Positions 1 through 7,123 are shown, counted from the stretch's first letter. The stretch: DNA of 18,720 nucleotides from Clostridia bacterium (GCA_017938645.1 JAGBBE010000120.1:1-18720), one strand, 5' to 3'. Translations and numbers: made by a program. The notes: generated by a model from the sequence alone, not told the origin.

Positions 1-1
1 C

Positions 2-511
2 TTCACCTATGTGCAGACCAAGTATGACTACCTGTCTGCCGACGTGAAGGAAGACCATGCGCTGACCATCGTAAGCGAGACCGCTTACTCCAACGGCGAG
101 CGCGCCAAGGTTAAGTGCTACGGCGCTGACGACGTCCGTGAAGGCGTTGCCATCATGTGGCACGAGGGCGTGGATGTTTCCATCACCGGCAACTCCACCA
201 ACCCCACCCGCTTCCAGCATCCCACCGCTGGCACCTACAAGAAGGAAATGACCGAAGCCGGTAAGAAGTACTTCTCTGTTGCTTCCGGCGGCGGCACTGG
301 CCGCACCCTGCATCCCGACAACATGGCTGCCGGCCCCGCCTCTTACGGCATGACCGACACCCTGGGTCGTATGCACTCTGACGCCCAGTTCGCTGGTTCC
401 TCCTCCGTGCCCGCCCACGTTGAGATGATGGGTCTGATCGGCGCTGGCAACAACCCCATGGTCGGCATGACCGTCGCCGTGGCTGTCGCCATCGAAGAGG
501 CTTCCAAGTAA
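2..511 (+). CDS. GGGtGRT-family protein, 3' part
   Basis: The reading frame is open from the window edge, so only the C-terminal ~169 residues are present. The fragment contains the string GGGTGRTLHPDNMAAG (about residues 98-113), followed by a conserved-looking small-residue-rich tail. This is the signature after which the Pfam family 'GGGtGRT protein' is named (recalled from memory). The family occurs mainly in anaerobic Firmicutes and related bacteria. Its biochemical role is not established as far as I know; I recall it often lying beside a NifU-like Fe-S scaffold gene, which cannot be checked because the upstream sequence is missing. Full-length members are roughly 330 residues, so about half is seen. 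There is no signal peptide or membrane segment in this part, so a cytosolic location is likely. A strong terminator follows within 20 bases, so this is the last gene of its unit. Confidence 0.8.
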   Translation, partial: FTYVQTKYDYLSADVKEDHALTIVSETAYSNGERAKVKCYGADDVREGVAIMWHEGVDVSITGNSTNPTRFQHPTAGTYKKEMTEAGKKYFSVASGGGTGRTLHPDNMAAGPASYGMTDTLGRMHSDAQFAGSSSVPAHVEMMGLIGAGNNPMVGMTVAVAVAIEEASK

Positions 512-526
512 TCTGGTATAAAGATC

Positions 527-560
527 AAGGAGCTTATCCGCAAGGATAAGCTCCTTTTTC
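527..560 (+). terminator. Rho-independent terminator after the GGGtGRT gene
   Basis: A perfect 13-bp stem (AAGGAGCTTATCC at 527-539, GGATAAGCTCCTT at 544-556) with a GCAA tetraloop runs directly into TTTTTC. It lies 15 bases past the stop codon and separates this gene from the convergent isomerase gene ending at 565. The left flank lacks an A-run, so it probably acts mainly on rightward transcripts. Confidence 0.93.
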
Positions 561-564
561 GTTT

Positions 565-1404
565 TCACTTTACCGGAATTCCGGCTATTTCCGCCACATG
601 ACGCATATGAGCCGCTGCTGTCATATATGCATCATGATCTGCAAGGTGCTCCACAAAAACCGGAGTATCCTCCCCAAGTTCATGAGCAAGTTTCAGCACA
701 AGACTCAGATCAATGCTTCCTGCTCCCGGAGGAACCTCCTCAATGCACAGCGGCAATTTGTGATCATCAATCTGTACGTCCTTGGCATGGATGCTGCGAA
801 TCTGAGAACCAAGCAGGTTAAAGCACTCCTGAATAAATGCTGACGACGAACGGTAACGGTCAAGGCTGTTGATCATGTTGGCATAATCCAGATGAACCTT
901 GAATGCCTCGCGGTCGACGTCCTTCATCATCTTCAGATACTCCTGCGGAGATTCAGGGCACATCCACGGCATCGGCTCCAGCGAAAAGCAGGTTTTTATC
1001 GGTCTGACAGCGTCAATGATACGCTGCGTCGTCTCAACAACCGCATCATAAAACGCGCTCGTTCCGTGATCGGGATGATATCCGTCCCAAACGTCCGACC
1101 AAGCACCAGCAATGTTGACGCAGCATCGCGCGCCGACTTCCTCCGCCAGTTCCAGCTGACGAATGGCGTATTCGATATTCTTTTCACGCTCCTGCTTATC
1201 AAGCGACATACAGTTGCGCCATACGCCCACTTCGCCAATCAGGAGATCATGATCCTGCGCGCATTTCAAATAGTCGCGGCGAACATCAACAGACACGCTG
1301 CTATCTACAGGAAAGATGACTGCGCTGTATCCCAGTTCACGGACATGCGCGAGCCATTCTTGGGGATTGTGATAAAGTTTCATTACGGAACCGCCAAGGC
1401 GCAT
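565..1404 (-). CDS. Sugar phosphate isomerase/epimerase (xylose isomerase-like TIM barrel)
   Basis: This 279-residue protein is of the AP-endonuclease-2/xylose-isomerase TIM-barrel superfamily, cytosolic, and probably isomerises or epimerises a sugar or sugar acid using a divalent metal. The expected metal ligands can be seen in order: Glu143 (SLEPMPW), Asp173 (KVHLDYAN), His206 (SIHAKD) and Glu252 (VFVEH). The ATG at 1404 is preferred because AAGGAGG sits 8 bases before it. An in-frame GTG pair at 1428 would place that ribosome site inside the gene. It is the last gene of the GH43, FMN-dehydrogenase, isomerase unit, starting 17 bases after the dehydrogenase stop. The substrate cannot be read from sequence. 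Context suggests a galacturonate- or pentose-derived intermediate; a 2-keto or 3-keto sugar epimerase is an alternative. Confidence 0.85.
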   Translation of the reverse strand: MRLGGSVMKLYHNPQEWLAHVRELGYSAVIFPVDSSVSVDVRRDYLKCAQDHDLLIGEVGVWRNCMSLDKQEREKNIEYAIRQLELAEEVGARCCVNIAGAWSDVWDGYHPDHGTSAFYDAVVETTQRIIDAVRPIKTCFSLEPMPWMCPESPQEYLKMMKDVDREAFKVHLDYANMINSLDRYRSSSAFIQECFNLLGSQIRSIHAKDVQIDDHKLPLCIEEVPPGAGSIDLSLVLKLAHELGEDTPVFVEHLADHDAYMTAAAHMRHVAEIAGIPVK

Positions 1405-1421
1405 AGCATCTTCCTCCTTTT

Positions 1422-2318
1422 TCACCACGAAATCCTGCTGGTGCGGACAATCGATGGATCAATATTCTGCAGATCACTGCAGCAGGTCATCGCCATGGTG
1501 TAAGCCAAATCACGTGTGATTTCTTCAATTGCTTCTCGGACACCTTCTGATCCATTTTCTTTCAGCCTGCCCATCAGGGGACGGCCAATGGAACAGGCTG
1601 TCGCACCCAGCGCAAGCGCTTTGAAGACGTCCAGTCCAGTCTGAAGGCTGCAGTCCACAAACAGCGGAACCTTCCCCTGTGTTTCCTCCAGAATTTCCGG
1701 GAGAATCATCAGCGGCGGGACTGCGCAGTCCACGCGCCCATTGTGATGAGAAACCACCATGCCCTGCACGCCTGCGTCCAGACACTTGCGCGCATCCTGA
1801 CGGCTCAGCACGCCTTTGATGACAAACGGCAGCTCTGTATACTTAACCAGTTCAGCAACTTCCTTCTGGGTCATCGGAAACATCGGCATGTCTTCAATGA
1901 CATCATAACCATGACGTCGGTCAAACGCGTGGTCGATGTCAATGCCCACTGCGAGTGCGCCGCACCCCTCCGCATGGCGGATTTTGTCACGAATGCTGTC
2001 ACGATCTGCATAGGGCTTGATGATCTTGATCACCTGTGCGCCGGTTGCAGTCATGGACTCAAGTTCCTCTTTGGCTCCCATGCCGCTCCATACGACCGCG
2101 CCGGCAGCAGAGGCTCCGCGCGCCATCTCTGCCATGCCGTTGGGGCAGGTATTATGCAGATGAGACAAAGCTCCGGTCATAACAGGCGTGGAGAATGTTT
2201 TGCCGTAGAGCTCGAACGTAGTCGAAGGCTTGACAGCGTCCAGATGGCGCATTTCCACAAGCAGGCTGTCCAGATAGGCTCTGGTGATAGCATCGGACGA
2301 GGTACGATTCTGTGTCAT
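1422..2318 (-). CDS. FMN-dependent alpha-hydroxy-acid dehydrogenase/oxidase family protein (short form)
   Basis: A 298-residue TIM-barrel flavoprotein of the lactate/glycolate oxidase family (FMN_dh), which oxidises a 2-hydroxy acid to the 2-keto acid. Visible family marks are Lys168 (FVIKGV, the FMN N1 lysine), the catalytic His192 and substrate Arg195 in SHHNGR (normally SNHGGR), and VFKALALGA then SIGRPLM near the C-terminus. It is shorter than the usual 350-380 residues because the N-terminal part carrying the YYxxGA tyrosine is reduced. The phosphate-binding loop reads DCSLQTG where DGGxRxG is typical. The ATG at 2318 is preceded by AAAGGAGA six bases upstream, and only 11 bases separate it from the GH43 stop, so the two are co-transcribed. 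Oxidation of a sugar-derived hydroxy acid is an inference from the neighbours. An electron acceptor other than oxygen is likely if the organism is anaerobic. Confidence 0.83.
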   Translation of the reverse strand: MTQNRTSSDAITRAYLDSLLVEMRHLDAVKPSTTFELYGKTFSTPVMTGALSHLHNTCPNGMAEMARGASAAGAVVWSGMGAKEELESMTATGAQVIKIIKPYADRDSIRDKIRHAEGCGALAVGIDIDHAFDRRHGYDVIEDMPMFPMTQKEVAELVKYTELPFVIKGVLSRQDARKCLDAGVQGMVVSHHNGRVDCAVPPLMILPEILEETQGKVPLFVDCSLQTGLDVFKALALGATACSIGRPLMGRLKENGSEGVREAIEEITRDLAYTMAMTCCSDLQNIDPSIVRTSRISW

Positions 2319-2329
2319 AGCTTTCTCCT

Positions 2330-3196
2330 TTACTGCTGACGGATCAGCGTTCCGTTTTCTTCCTGAATCCGATGAAACTGCGGTCTTTCCTCACGATAAC
2401 GGTTGGGTGCATGCAGCGTCATATACAATTGGCCATCGAGTGCGCGGAACACCATGCCATGCCCTCCGTCATCATCAAAGAGCGGCGTTGCCTGCTCAAA
2501 ATTGCCGTCAATTTCTCCATTGTCCGATACAGCAATTGCCTCGGTATAGCCCTTCTCCGAAAAACTTGCCCACAGGCAAAGCAGCGTGCCGTCAGCCGTG
2601 CGCCACAGGAAAGGACCGTCTGTCACCTTGCCATCAATGCCGCTGGAATGATGCACAAAACGGCTCCATTTAGCATCGGAAGCATGGAAGAGCAGTCTGG
2701 GCTCGCCTGCAGGTGCGCGCAGATCGTCCGTCAGTTCCATCGCAAGCACTTCACCATCGCCGACCTGTACCCATTCGTGGCAGAAAACCATGTAGGGTTT
2801 TCCTTCGCGGCTTACATAGAACGTACCGTCGAGGCACTCCCAATCAGAGGGTGTTACCCTTCCGTCGGAGTGAGGAACAAAAGGTCCCATGGGCGACTCA
2901 GCACGCAGAATTGCTGTTCCGCGGCAAAGTGCATCGTTTTTGAAGCTGGCAAACATGTAGAAGGCTCCGCGCCAGAGATGTACCTCAGGAGCCCAATAGT
3001 TCTGATCCGCCCAGAAGCTGCCATCGTTGTGGAAACACTCGTGCGGGCCGTCCCATTCTTCCAGATCAGTGCTTACATAGACATCGAATCCATCGGCTTT
3101 TCCCCAGCAGGTTCCGCCTCTTGTTCCATACATGTAATATTTCTCATCATGCACCAGTACAAACGGATCTCTGATATTGATTTCACTGCGCTTCAT
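2330..3196 (-). CDS. GH43-like family glycosidase (five-bladed beta-propeller)
   Basis: A 288-residue protein with the glycoside hydrolase 43 layout: the catalytic base Asp10 in NIRDPFVL at the first blade, YWAPEVH (67-73) and the pKa-modulating Asp123 in WECLDGTFY. The position normally held by the general acid Glu appears to be Asp193 in VTDGPFLW. GH43 enzymes are mostly beta-xylosidases and alpha-L-arabinofuranosidases or arabinanases. No signal peptide is seen, so it probably acts in the cytosol on imported short oligosaccharides. The ATG at 3196 was chosen because GGAGG lies six bases upstream. The open frame continues upstream to 3268, but that part holds the promoter. It is the first gene of the leftward three-gene unit and is divergent from the GH63-like gene. 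The exact specificity is unknown, and other five-bladed propeller families cannot be excluded. Confidence 0.82.
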   Translation of the reverse strand: MKRSEINIRDPFVLVHDEKYYMYGTRGGTCWGKADGFDVYVSTDLEEWDGPHECFHNDGSFWADQNYWAPEVHLWRGAFYMFASFKNDALCRGTAILRAESPMGPFVPHSDGRVTPSDWECLDGTFYVSREGKPYMVFCHEWVQVGDGEVLAMELTDDLRAPAGEPRLLFHASDAKWSRFVHHSSGIDGKVTDGPFLWRTADGTLLCLWASFSEKGYTEAIAVSDNGEIDGNFEQATPLFDDDGGHGMVFRALDGQLYMTLHAPNRYREERPQFHRIQEENGTLIRQQ

Positions 3197-3226
3197 ATGG
3201 TTCCTCCAAAGCGTTTTGCTTTTTCT

Positions 3227-3255
3227 ATTATATCTCATTTCCATTTGCATGTATA
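3227..3255 (-). promoter_or_regulatory. Promoter of the leftward GH43-FMN dehydrogenase-isomerase unit
   Basis: On the minus strand a perfect TATAAT (-10, 3232-3227) is preceded after a 17-base spacer by TATACA (-35, 3255-3250, 4 of 6 consensus). The transcript would start roughly 25 bases before the ATG at 3196, leaving room for the GGAGG site. Its -35 box abuts the -35 box of the divergent promoter, so the two promoters are likely to be controlled together. Confidence 0.7.
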
Positions 3256-3273
3256 TGAAAAATATCATACAAT
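3245..3273 (+). promoter_or_regulatory. Promoter of the rightward GH63-like gene
   Basis: TTGCAT (3245-3250), a 17-base spacer and TACAAT (3268-3273) form a good vegetative sigma-factor promoter. It is followed by AGGAGG at 3293 and the GTG start at 3306. TTGCAT and ATACAA (3267-3272) form an imperfect inverted pair spanning the promoter, which could be an operator, although the hexamers themselves are also promoter elements. Confidence 0.72.
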
Positions 3274-3305
3274 GAGTTTAAGATATCCAGACAGGAGGAA
3301 CAGTC

Positions 3306-4742
3306 GTGCTCCCTGCAACCAGTACAACATTTCAGATTGACGATCCAGCCATTCAGAAGCTTTACGATACCGCATGCCGCAAATGCCTGAATAATCTGCA
3401 GATGTTTGGCAAAAGGCAGGTACTCGTAGAAGGCGGCGGATATGAGAAAATCTGGCTGGAAACGCAGCCAATGGGTGGAGAAATGTATGCCGGACACAAT
3501 CTGACAGCCGCGCTTAACAACCAGCTTCTTTTCATGGAAACGCAGCGAAGCGATGGACGTATTGCAGGTTCCATCGCCTGTCATCACAATGGTACAATCG
3601 AACCGCAGTTCAACAAGTTTCAGGGATTCTGCTTTCCCTGGCCTGCGCTGAACATGTATTACTGGCTGGGAAGACCGATCGAATATCTGAATCAGCTGGC
3701 CAACTCACTCGAGGCGTTTGACCGTTATCTGTGGAATACGCGGGATTCGAATCACGACGGATGTCTGGAGTCTTTCTGCGTATACGATACAGGCGAGGAC
3801 AATGCCGTCCGCTATGGCGATTCTCCCGTGTACTGCACCACGGATGAGCCGCCTGAAGGAAGCCTCGTTGTGCCCATGGCCTCGATGGACATTATGTCCT
3901 TCTCCTATTCAGCGCGGGATACGCTGACGGAAATCAGCCGTATTCGAAACGATGGCCGCGAAAACGAATGGCGATACAAGGCTGACGAAGTTGCCCGTTC
4001 ACTCAGACAGCATCTGTGGGATGAAGCCAACGGCGCGTGTTTTGATCGCGACAAAAACGGTACCGTCATTCCAATCCTCGTCCACAACAATCTCCGTTGC
4101 ATGTACTGGGGCTCTTTTTCTCAGGAAATGGCCGACCGTTTTGTTCATGAACATCTTCTCAACCCTGCTGAATTCTGGACCAAACTGCCTCTTCCGTCCG
4201 TAGCCGTTAATGATCCAGCCTTCCGAAACGCACCCGAAAATAACTGGTCAGGCCAGTGCGAAGGTCTTACCTTCCAGCGTGCCATACTGGCATTGGAGCG
4301 CTATGGCTACGAACCGCTTGTCACAGAAATTGGACACAGGCTGTTTGACGCCGTCATCCGCGGCGGATATGTTTTTACCCAGCAATTTGATCCCTTCACA
4401 GGTGATCCGAGCCGTGTGGGCATGCATACCCATGAGCTGATCGCTCCCGGTTCAGACGAACCCTTTCAGGATTCATACGGCCCGACCATTCTTTCTGTGC
4501 TGGAGTACATCGCGCACATCTGGGGCATCCACAGAAACAGGGATGAAATCTGGTTCAGCCTCGGAAGCGGAAAACGGTATACCTATACGCTGCAATGGAA
4601 CGATCGCCTTTACCTTATCGAGAGCGATGGCTCTTTTGCCCGCATACTGATCAACGGCCATGAAATTCTCCGTACAGCATGCGGTGTTCGCATTGTTACC
4701 GATGAAGAAGGTATCATTCTCCTTTCCAGAAAAATCGAATAA
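3306..4742 (+). CDS. (alpha/alpha)6-barrel glycosidase, GH63/MGH1-like
   Basis: A 478-residue soluble protein without signal peptide. Its sequence has the feel of the GH63/YgjK and mannosylglycerate-hydrolase-like (MGH1) six-hairpin glycosidases. Marks are DSNHDGCLESF (148-158, with a candidate general-acid Asp151), NNWSGQCEG (312-320, the usual tryptophan-containing loop before a helix), FDPFTGDP (361-368) and a short beta-sandwich-like C-terminus. Known relatives hydrolyse alpha-glucosidic or alpha-mannosidic linkages by inversion; the substrate here is unknown. The start is GTG at 3306, with AGGAGG seven bases upstream. It heads the rightward unit ahead of the GH4 gene, 74 bases apart, and is divergent from the GH43 unit. 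Family placement is from motif memory only, so a related six-hairpin family is possible. Confidence 0.75.
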   Translation: MLPATSTTFQIDDPAIQKLYDTACRKCLNNLQMFGKRQVLVEGGGYEKIWLETQPMGGEMYAGHNLTAALNNQLLFMETQRSDGRIAGSIACHHNGTIEPQFNKFQGFCFPWPALNMYYWLGRPIEYLNQLANSLEAFDRYLWNTRDSNHDGCLESFCVYDTGEDNAVRYGDSPVYCTTDEPPEGSLVVPMASMDIMSFSYSARDTLTEISRIRNDGRENEWRYKADEVARSLRQHLWDEANGACFDRDKNGTVIPILVHNNLRCMYWGSFSQEMADRFVHEHLLNPAEFWTKLPLPSVAVNDPAFRNAPENNWSGQCEGLTFQRAILALERYGYEPLVTEIGHRLFDAVIRGGYVFTQQFDPFTGDPSRVGMHTHELIAPGSDEPFQDSYGPTILSVLEYIAHIWGIHRNRDEIWFSLGSGKRYTYTLQWNDRLYLIESDGSFARILINGHEILRTACGVRIVTDEEGIILLSRKIE

Positions 4743-4748
4743 ACAGAA

Positions 4749-4781
4749 TTGCATAATTCCATTTCAGGTGTTATCATGCAA
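4749..4781 (+). promoter_or_regulatory. Candidate internal promoter and inverted repeat before the GH4 gene
   Basis: TTGCAT (4749-4754), a 17-base spacer and TATCAT (4772-4777) resemble a vegetative promoter directly upstream of the GH4 gene. TTGCAT (4749-4754) and ATGCAA (4776-4781) form an exact 6-base inverted repeat 21 bases apart, bracketing the promoter. The same TTGCAT -35 box is used in the divergent promoter at 3245, so a shared regulator is possible but unproven. Confidence 0.5.
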
Positions 4782-4816
4782 TCAGCAACTTCATCCTCAC
4801 AAAAGGAGTAATGCAT

Positions 4817-6211
4817 ATGATCAATCGCATTGATAACAAAGCCATGGATCTGAAAATCGCTTACATCGGTGGTGGTTCGCGCGGCTGGGCATGGGGATTC
4901 ATGATGGATCTGGCCATGGACGAGCAGCTTTGCGGTTCTGTGCATCTGTACGATATTGACCATGCCGCCGCGAAGCGCAACGAGATCATCGGCAATAAAA
5001 TCAGTGCACATCCCGATGCCGTAAGTAAATGGCACTATCAGGTTTCTGCCAGCCTCAAGGATGCGCTCATCGGCGCGGACTTCGTGGTGATTTCCATCCT
5101 GCCCGGAACCTTTGCCGAGATGCGTTCCGATGTTCACACGCCCGAGCGGCTTGGCATATGGCAGCCCGTTGGCGATACCGTAGGCCCCGGCGGTTTCATG
5201 CGCGCCATGCGCACGATTCCTATGTTCGTTGAAATTGCAGAAGCCATCAAGGCCTATGCGCCGGATGCATGGGTAATCAATTACACCAACCCCATGAGCC
5301 TGTGCATCCGTACGCTCTATGAAGTTTTCCCGCAGATCAAGGCCTTCGGCTGCTGCCATGAAGTGTTCGGCACGCAGAAGCTGATGTGCGATATGCTTGA
5401 AAAGCAGGAAGGCATCTCCGGCGTGGAGCGCCATGAGCTGTATACAACCGTGACCGGCATCAATCACTTTACATGGATTACCCGTGCCAGCTACAAAGGC
5501 ATGGATCTGATGCCCATGTATGCCCGTTTTGCCGAGGAATACGCCGACGGTTACGATGAAGGCGGAGACAAGAACTGGATGAACTCCTCCTTTGCCTCTG
5601 CACAACGCATCAAGTTTGATCTTTTCCGCCGCTATGGCGTCATCGCGGCTGCCGGCGACCGACACCTTGCCGAATTCCTGCCGCCCTGGTATACGCGCAG
5701 TCCCGAAACCGTGACCCAATGGAAATACGGTCTGACCACGGTCGACTGGCGCGAAGAAGATCTGCGCAAGCGTCTGAAGCGTTCTGATGACCTGATCAGC
5801 GGCGAAGAAGAGCTGGTGCTCAAAGCATCCGGCGAGGAAGGCCACCTGCTTCTGAAGGCCATTCTGGGACTGGGCGATCTGGTGAGCAATGTCAACGTGC
5901 CCAATCGCGGGCAAATTCCCAACCTTCCGCTGGGTGCCATCGTGGAAACGAACGCGCTTTTCGGCCGTGACCGAATTGAACCCATATATGCCGGAGAGGT
6001 TCCTGCGGGCATTCTTCCGCTGATTTCTCGTCATATCTACAATCAGGAAAACACCCTGCGCGCAGCGCTTGATTGTGACCGCAAACTCGGCCTTGCAACC
6101 TTTATGAACGATCCGCAGATGGGCGCAGTAAGCCTTGAAGACGGTCAAAAACTGTTTGACGACATGCTGGAAGCCCAGCGCAAGTATCTGCCTGAGAAAT
6201 GGTTCAAATGA
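4817..6211 (+). CDS. lplD: GH4 alpha-galacturonidase (LplD-type, CHEV motif)
   Basis: A 464-residue glycoside hydrolase family 4 enzyme, a family that uses NAD+ and a divalent metal (Mn2+) and works by a redox-elimination mechanism. It shows the N-terminal Rossmann motif IAYIGGGSRGWA (14-25), VGDTVGPGGFMRA (118-130), NYTNPMS (155-161) and the metal site Cys180-His181 in CCHEVFGTQK, with a further His217 in GINHFTW. GH4 subgroups are told apart by the residues after this Cys. CHEV has been described as the mark of alpha-galacturonidases such as Bacillus LplD, and the remembered LplD sequence resembles this one along much of its length. The ATG at 4817 is chosen because AGGAG lies eight bases away; the ATG at 4811 would leave only two. 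Cytosolic. It releases galacturonic acid from alpha-galacturonides, which fits a pectin-oligomer pathway. Confidence 0.87.
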   Translation: MINRIDNKAMDLKIAYIGGGSRGWAWGFMMDLAMDEQLCGSVHLYDIDHAAAKRNEIIGNKISAHPDAVSKWHYQVSASLKDALIGADFVVISILPGTFAEMRSDVHTPERLGIWQPVGDTVGPGGFMRAMRTIPMFVEIAEAIKAYAPDAWVINYTNPMSLCIRTLYEVFPQIKAFGCCHEVFGTQKLMCDMLEKQEGISGVERHELYTTVTGINHFTWITRASYKGMDLMPMYARFAEEYADGYDEGGDKNWMNSSFASAQRIKFDLFRRYGVIAAAGDRHLAEFLPPWYTRSPETVTQWKYGLTTVDWREEDLRKRLKRSDDLISGEEELVLKASGEEGHLLLKAILGLGDLVSNVNVPNRGQIPNLPLGAIVETNALFGRDRIEPIYAGEVPAGILPLISRHIYNQENTLRAALDCDRKLGLATFMNDPQMGAVSLEDGQKLFDDMLEAQRKYLPEKWFK

Positions 6212-6221
6212 AGCAAGACAT

Positions 6222-6265
6222 AAAATCGGGAGCCATCCTGCAAATGATGGCTCCCGATTTTGATT
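6222..6265. terminator. Bidirectional terminator between lplD and lepB
   Basis: A 16-bp perfect stem (6222-6237 with 6246-6261; core CGGGAGCCATC) has an 8-base loop. It begins with AAAA and ends with TTTT followed by GATTTCTT, so either strand yields a GC-rich stem followed by a U-rich tail. It lies 10 bases after the lplD stop and 6 bases from the convergent lepB stop, and so serves both genes. Confidence 0.92.
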
Positions 6266-6267
6266 TC

Positions 6268-6879
6268 TTAGTCAATCCCGCGGATCGAGGTGAACGGGAA
6301 GAATACGCAGCGAACCTTGCCGATAATCATGTCGCGGGTCAGTGCAGCAGGCGTAAGGTAGTTGTAGTAATTGCGGCTGTCGTGGCTGTTGTCACGATTG
6401 TCGCCCATGACGAAATACTCGCCTTCGCCCAGTTTGAAAGGTGCCATGCTGAAGCCGTTGTTGTTGCGGTCCGGCGTCAGATAAGGCTCGTTGAGCGGTT
6501 CGCCATTGCGGAAAACAATGTTTGCAATAATTGCAATTTCATCGCCCGGAAGACCCATCACACGCTTGACGAACTTTTCTGTGCGGCCGGGATACTTGCA
6601 GATCACCACATCGCCGAACTGCGGGTCGCCAAAAAGATACTCCGGCTTGGTAACCAGCATTACCTCGCCGTCTTGCAGAGTATCGGCCATGCTGGAACCA
6701 TCCACGCGGATCGGTTCAAAGATAAAGGTTCTGATTGCCAAAGCAGCAATCACAGCCACGCTCAGAGTAAGAATCCAGCTGATGATTTCCTTCTTCACAT
6801 CAACCTTCTTCTTTTCAGGTTCCGGCTGCTGAACTTCCTGTTCCTGCTCTTCGGTCATCGGTTCGTTTTCAATCTGCAT
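6268..6879 (-). CDS. lepB: Signal peptidase I
   Basis: A 203-residue type I signal peptidase that cleaves signal peptides from exported proteins at the outer face of the membrane. After a charged, Glu/Gln-rich N-terminal tail (1-31) there is one membrane segment (about 32-54, ISWILTLSVAVIAALAI). The catalytic Ser63 is in GSSM, Lys105 in FVKRVMGLPGD, and the box MGDNRDNSHDSR spans 158-169. The length is typical of Gram-positive SipS-type enzymes. The ATG at 6879 is used because AGGAGG sits eight bases upstream; an ATG at 6885 would leave only two. The start lies inside the end of the DUF951 gene (11-base overlap), so translation is probably coupled. The bidirectional terminator at 6222-6265 closes the unit. 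Confidence 0.96.
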   Translation of the reverse strand: MQIENEPMTEEQEQEVQQPEPEKKKVDVKKEIISWILTLSVAVIAALAIRTFIFEPIRVDGSSMADTLQDGEVMLVTKPEYLFGDPQFGDVVICKYPGRTEKFVKRVMGLPGDEIAIIANIVFRNGEPLNEPYLTPDRNNNGFSMAPFKLGEGEYFVMGDNRDNSHDSRNYYNYLTPAALTRDMIIGKVRCVFFPFTSIRGID

Positions 6880-7123
6880 AATCATTTCCTCCTTCGTCCT
6901 GTCCGGCCATGGCGCGCAGCGTCTCAGCTTCAGGAACCGGCCCCTGTTCAAGCACTTTCTTACGGCGTTTGACGAAATCCGCCCGCTCCATCATCACAAT
7001 CCGGCTGCATCCCAGACATTTGATCTTGATATCCGCACCAATGCGGATGACGCTCCATTCATCACTGCCGCAGGGATGCGTTTTGCGCATTTTGACGCGA
7101 TCACCCAGTCGAATTTCTTCCAC
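6869..7123 (-). CDS. DUF951 family protein
   Basis: An 84-residue protein matching the DUF951 pattern: EIRLGDRVKMRKTHPCGSDEW (3-23), RIGADIKIKCLGC (27-39) and RIVMMERADFVKRRKKV (41-57). DUF951 proteins are usually about 65 residues; here a short acidic tail (59-84) follows the core. Cys18, Cys36 and Cys39 could bind a metal (inference). The family is widespread in Firmicutes and its function is not established; the basic, SH3-like core suggests nucleic-acid or ribosome contact, but this is a guess. The start is GTG at 7123, with GGAGG eight bases upstream. An open frame extends further upstream to 7291 but runs through the promoter and shows no family similarity. Its last codons overlap the lepB start. 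Confidence 0.88.
   Translation of the reverse strand: MEEIRLGDRVKMRKTHPCGSDEWSVIRIGADIKIKCLGCSRIVMMERADFVKRRKKVLEQGPVPEAETLRAMAGQDEGGNDYAD

Noticed and set aside
3197..3268. An N-terminal extension of the GH43-like frame
   Set aside because: It runs through the TATAAT of its own promoter; the ATG at 3196 has GGAGG at proper spacing and RDPF falls near the N-terminus as expected.
4610..6148. A 512-codon open frame on the minus strand opposite the GH4 gene
   Set aside because: It lies antisense to a clear GH4 gene, its protein shows no recognisable motif and is rich in His/Ala/Gly as expected of a mirror frame, and no ribosome site was seen.
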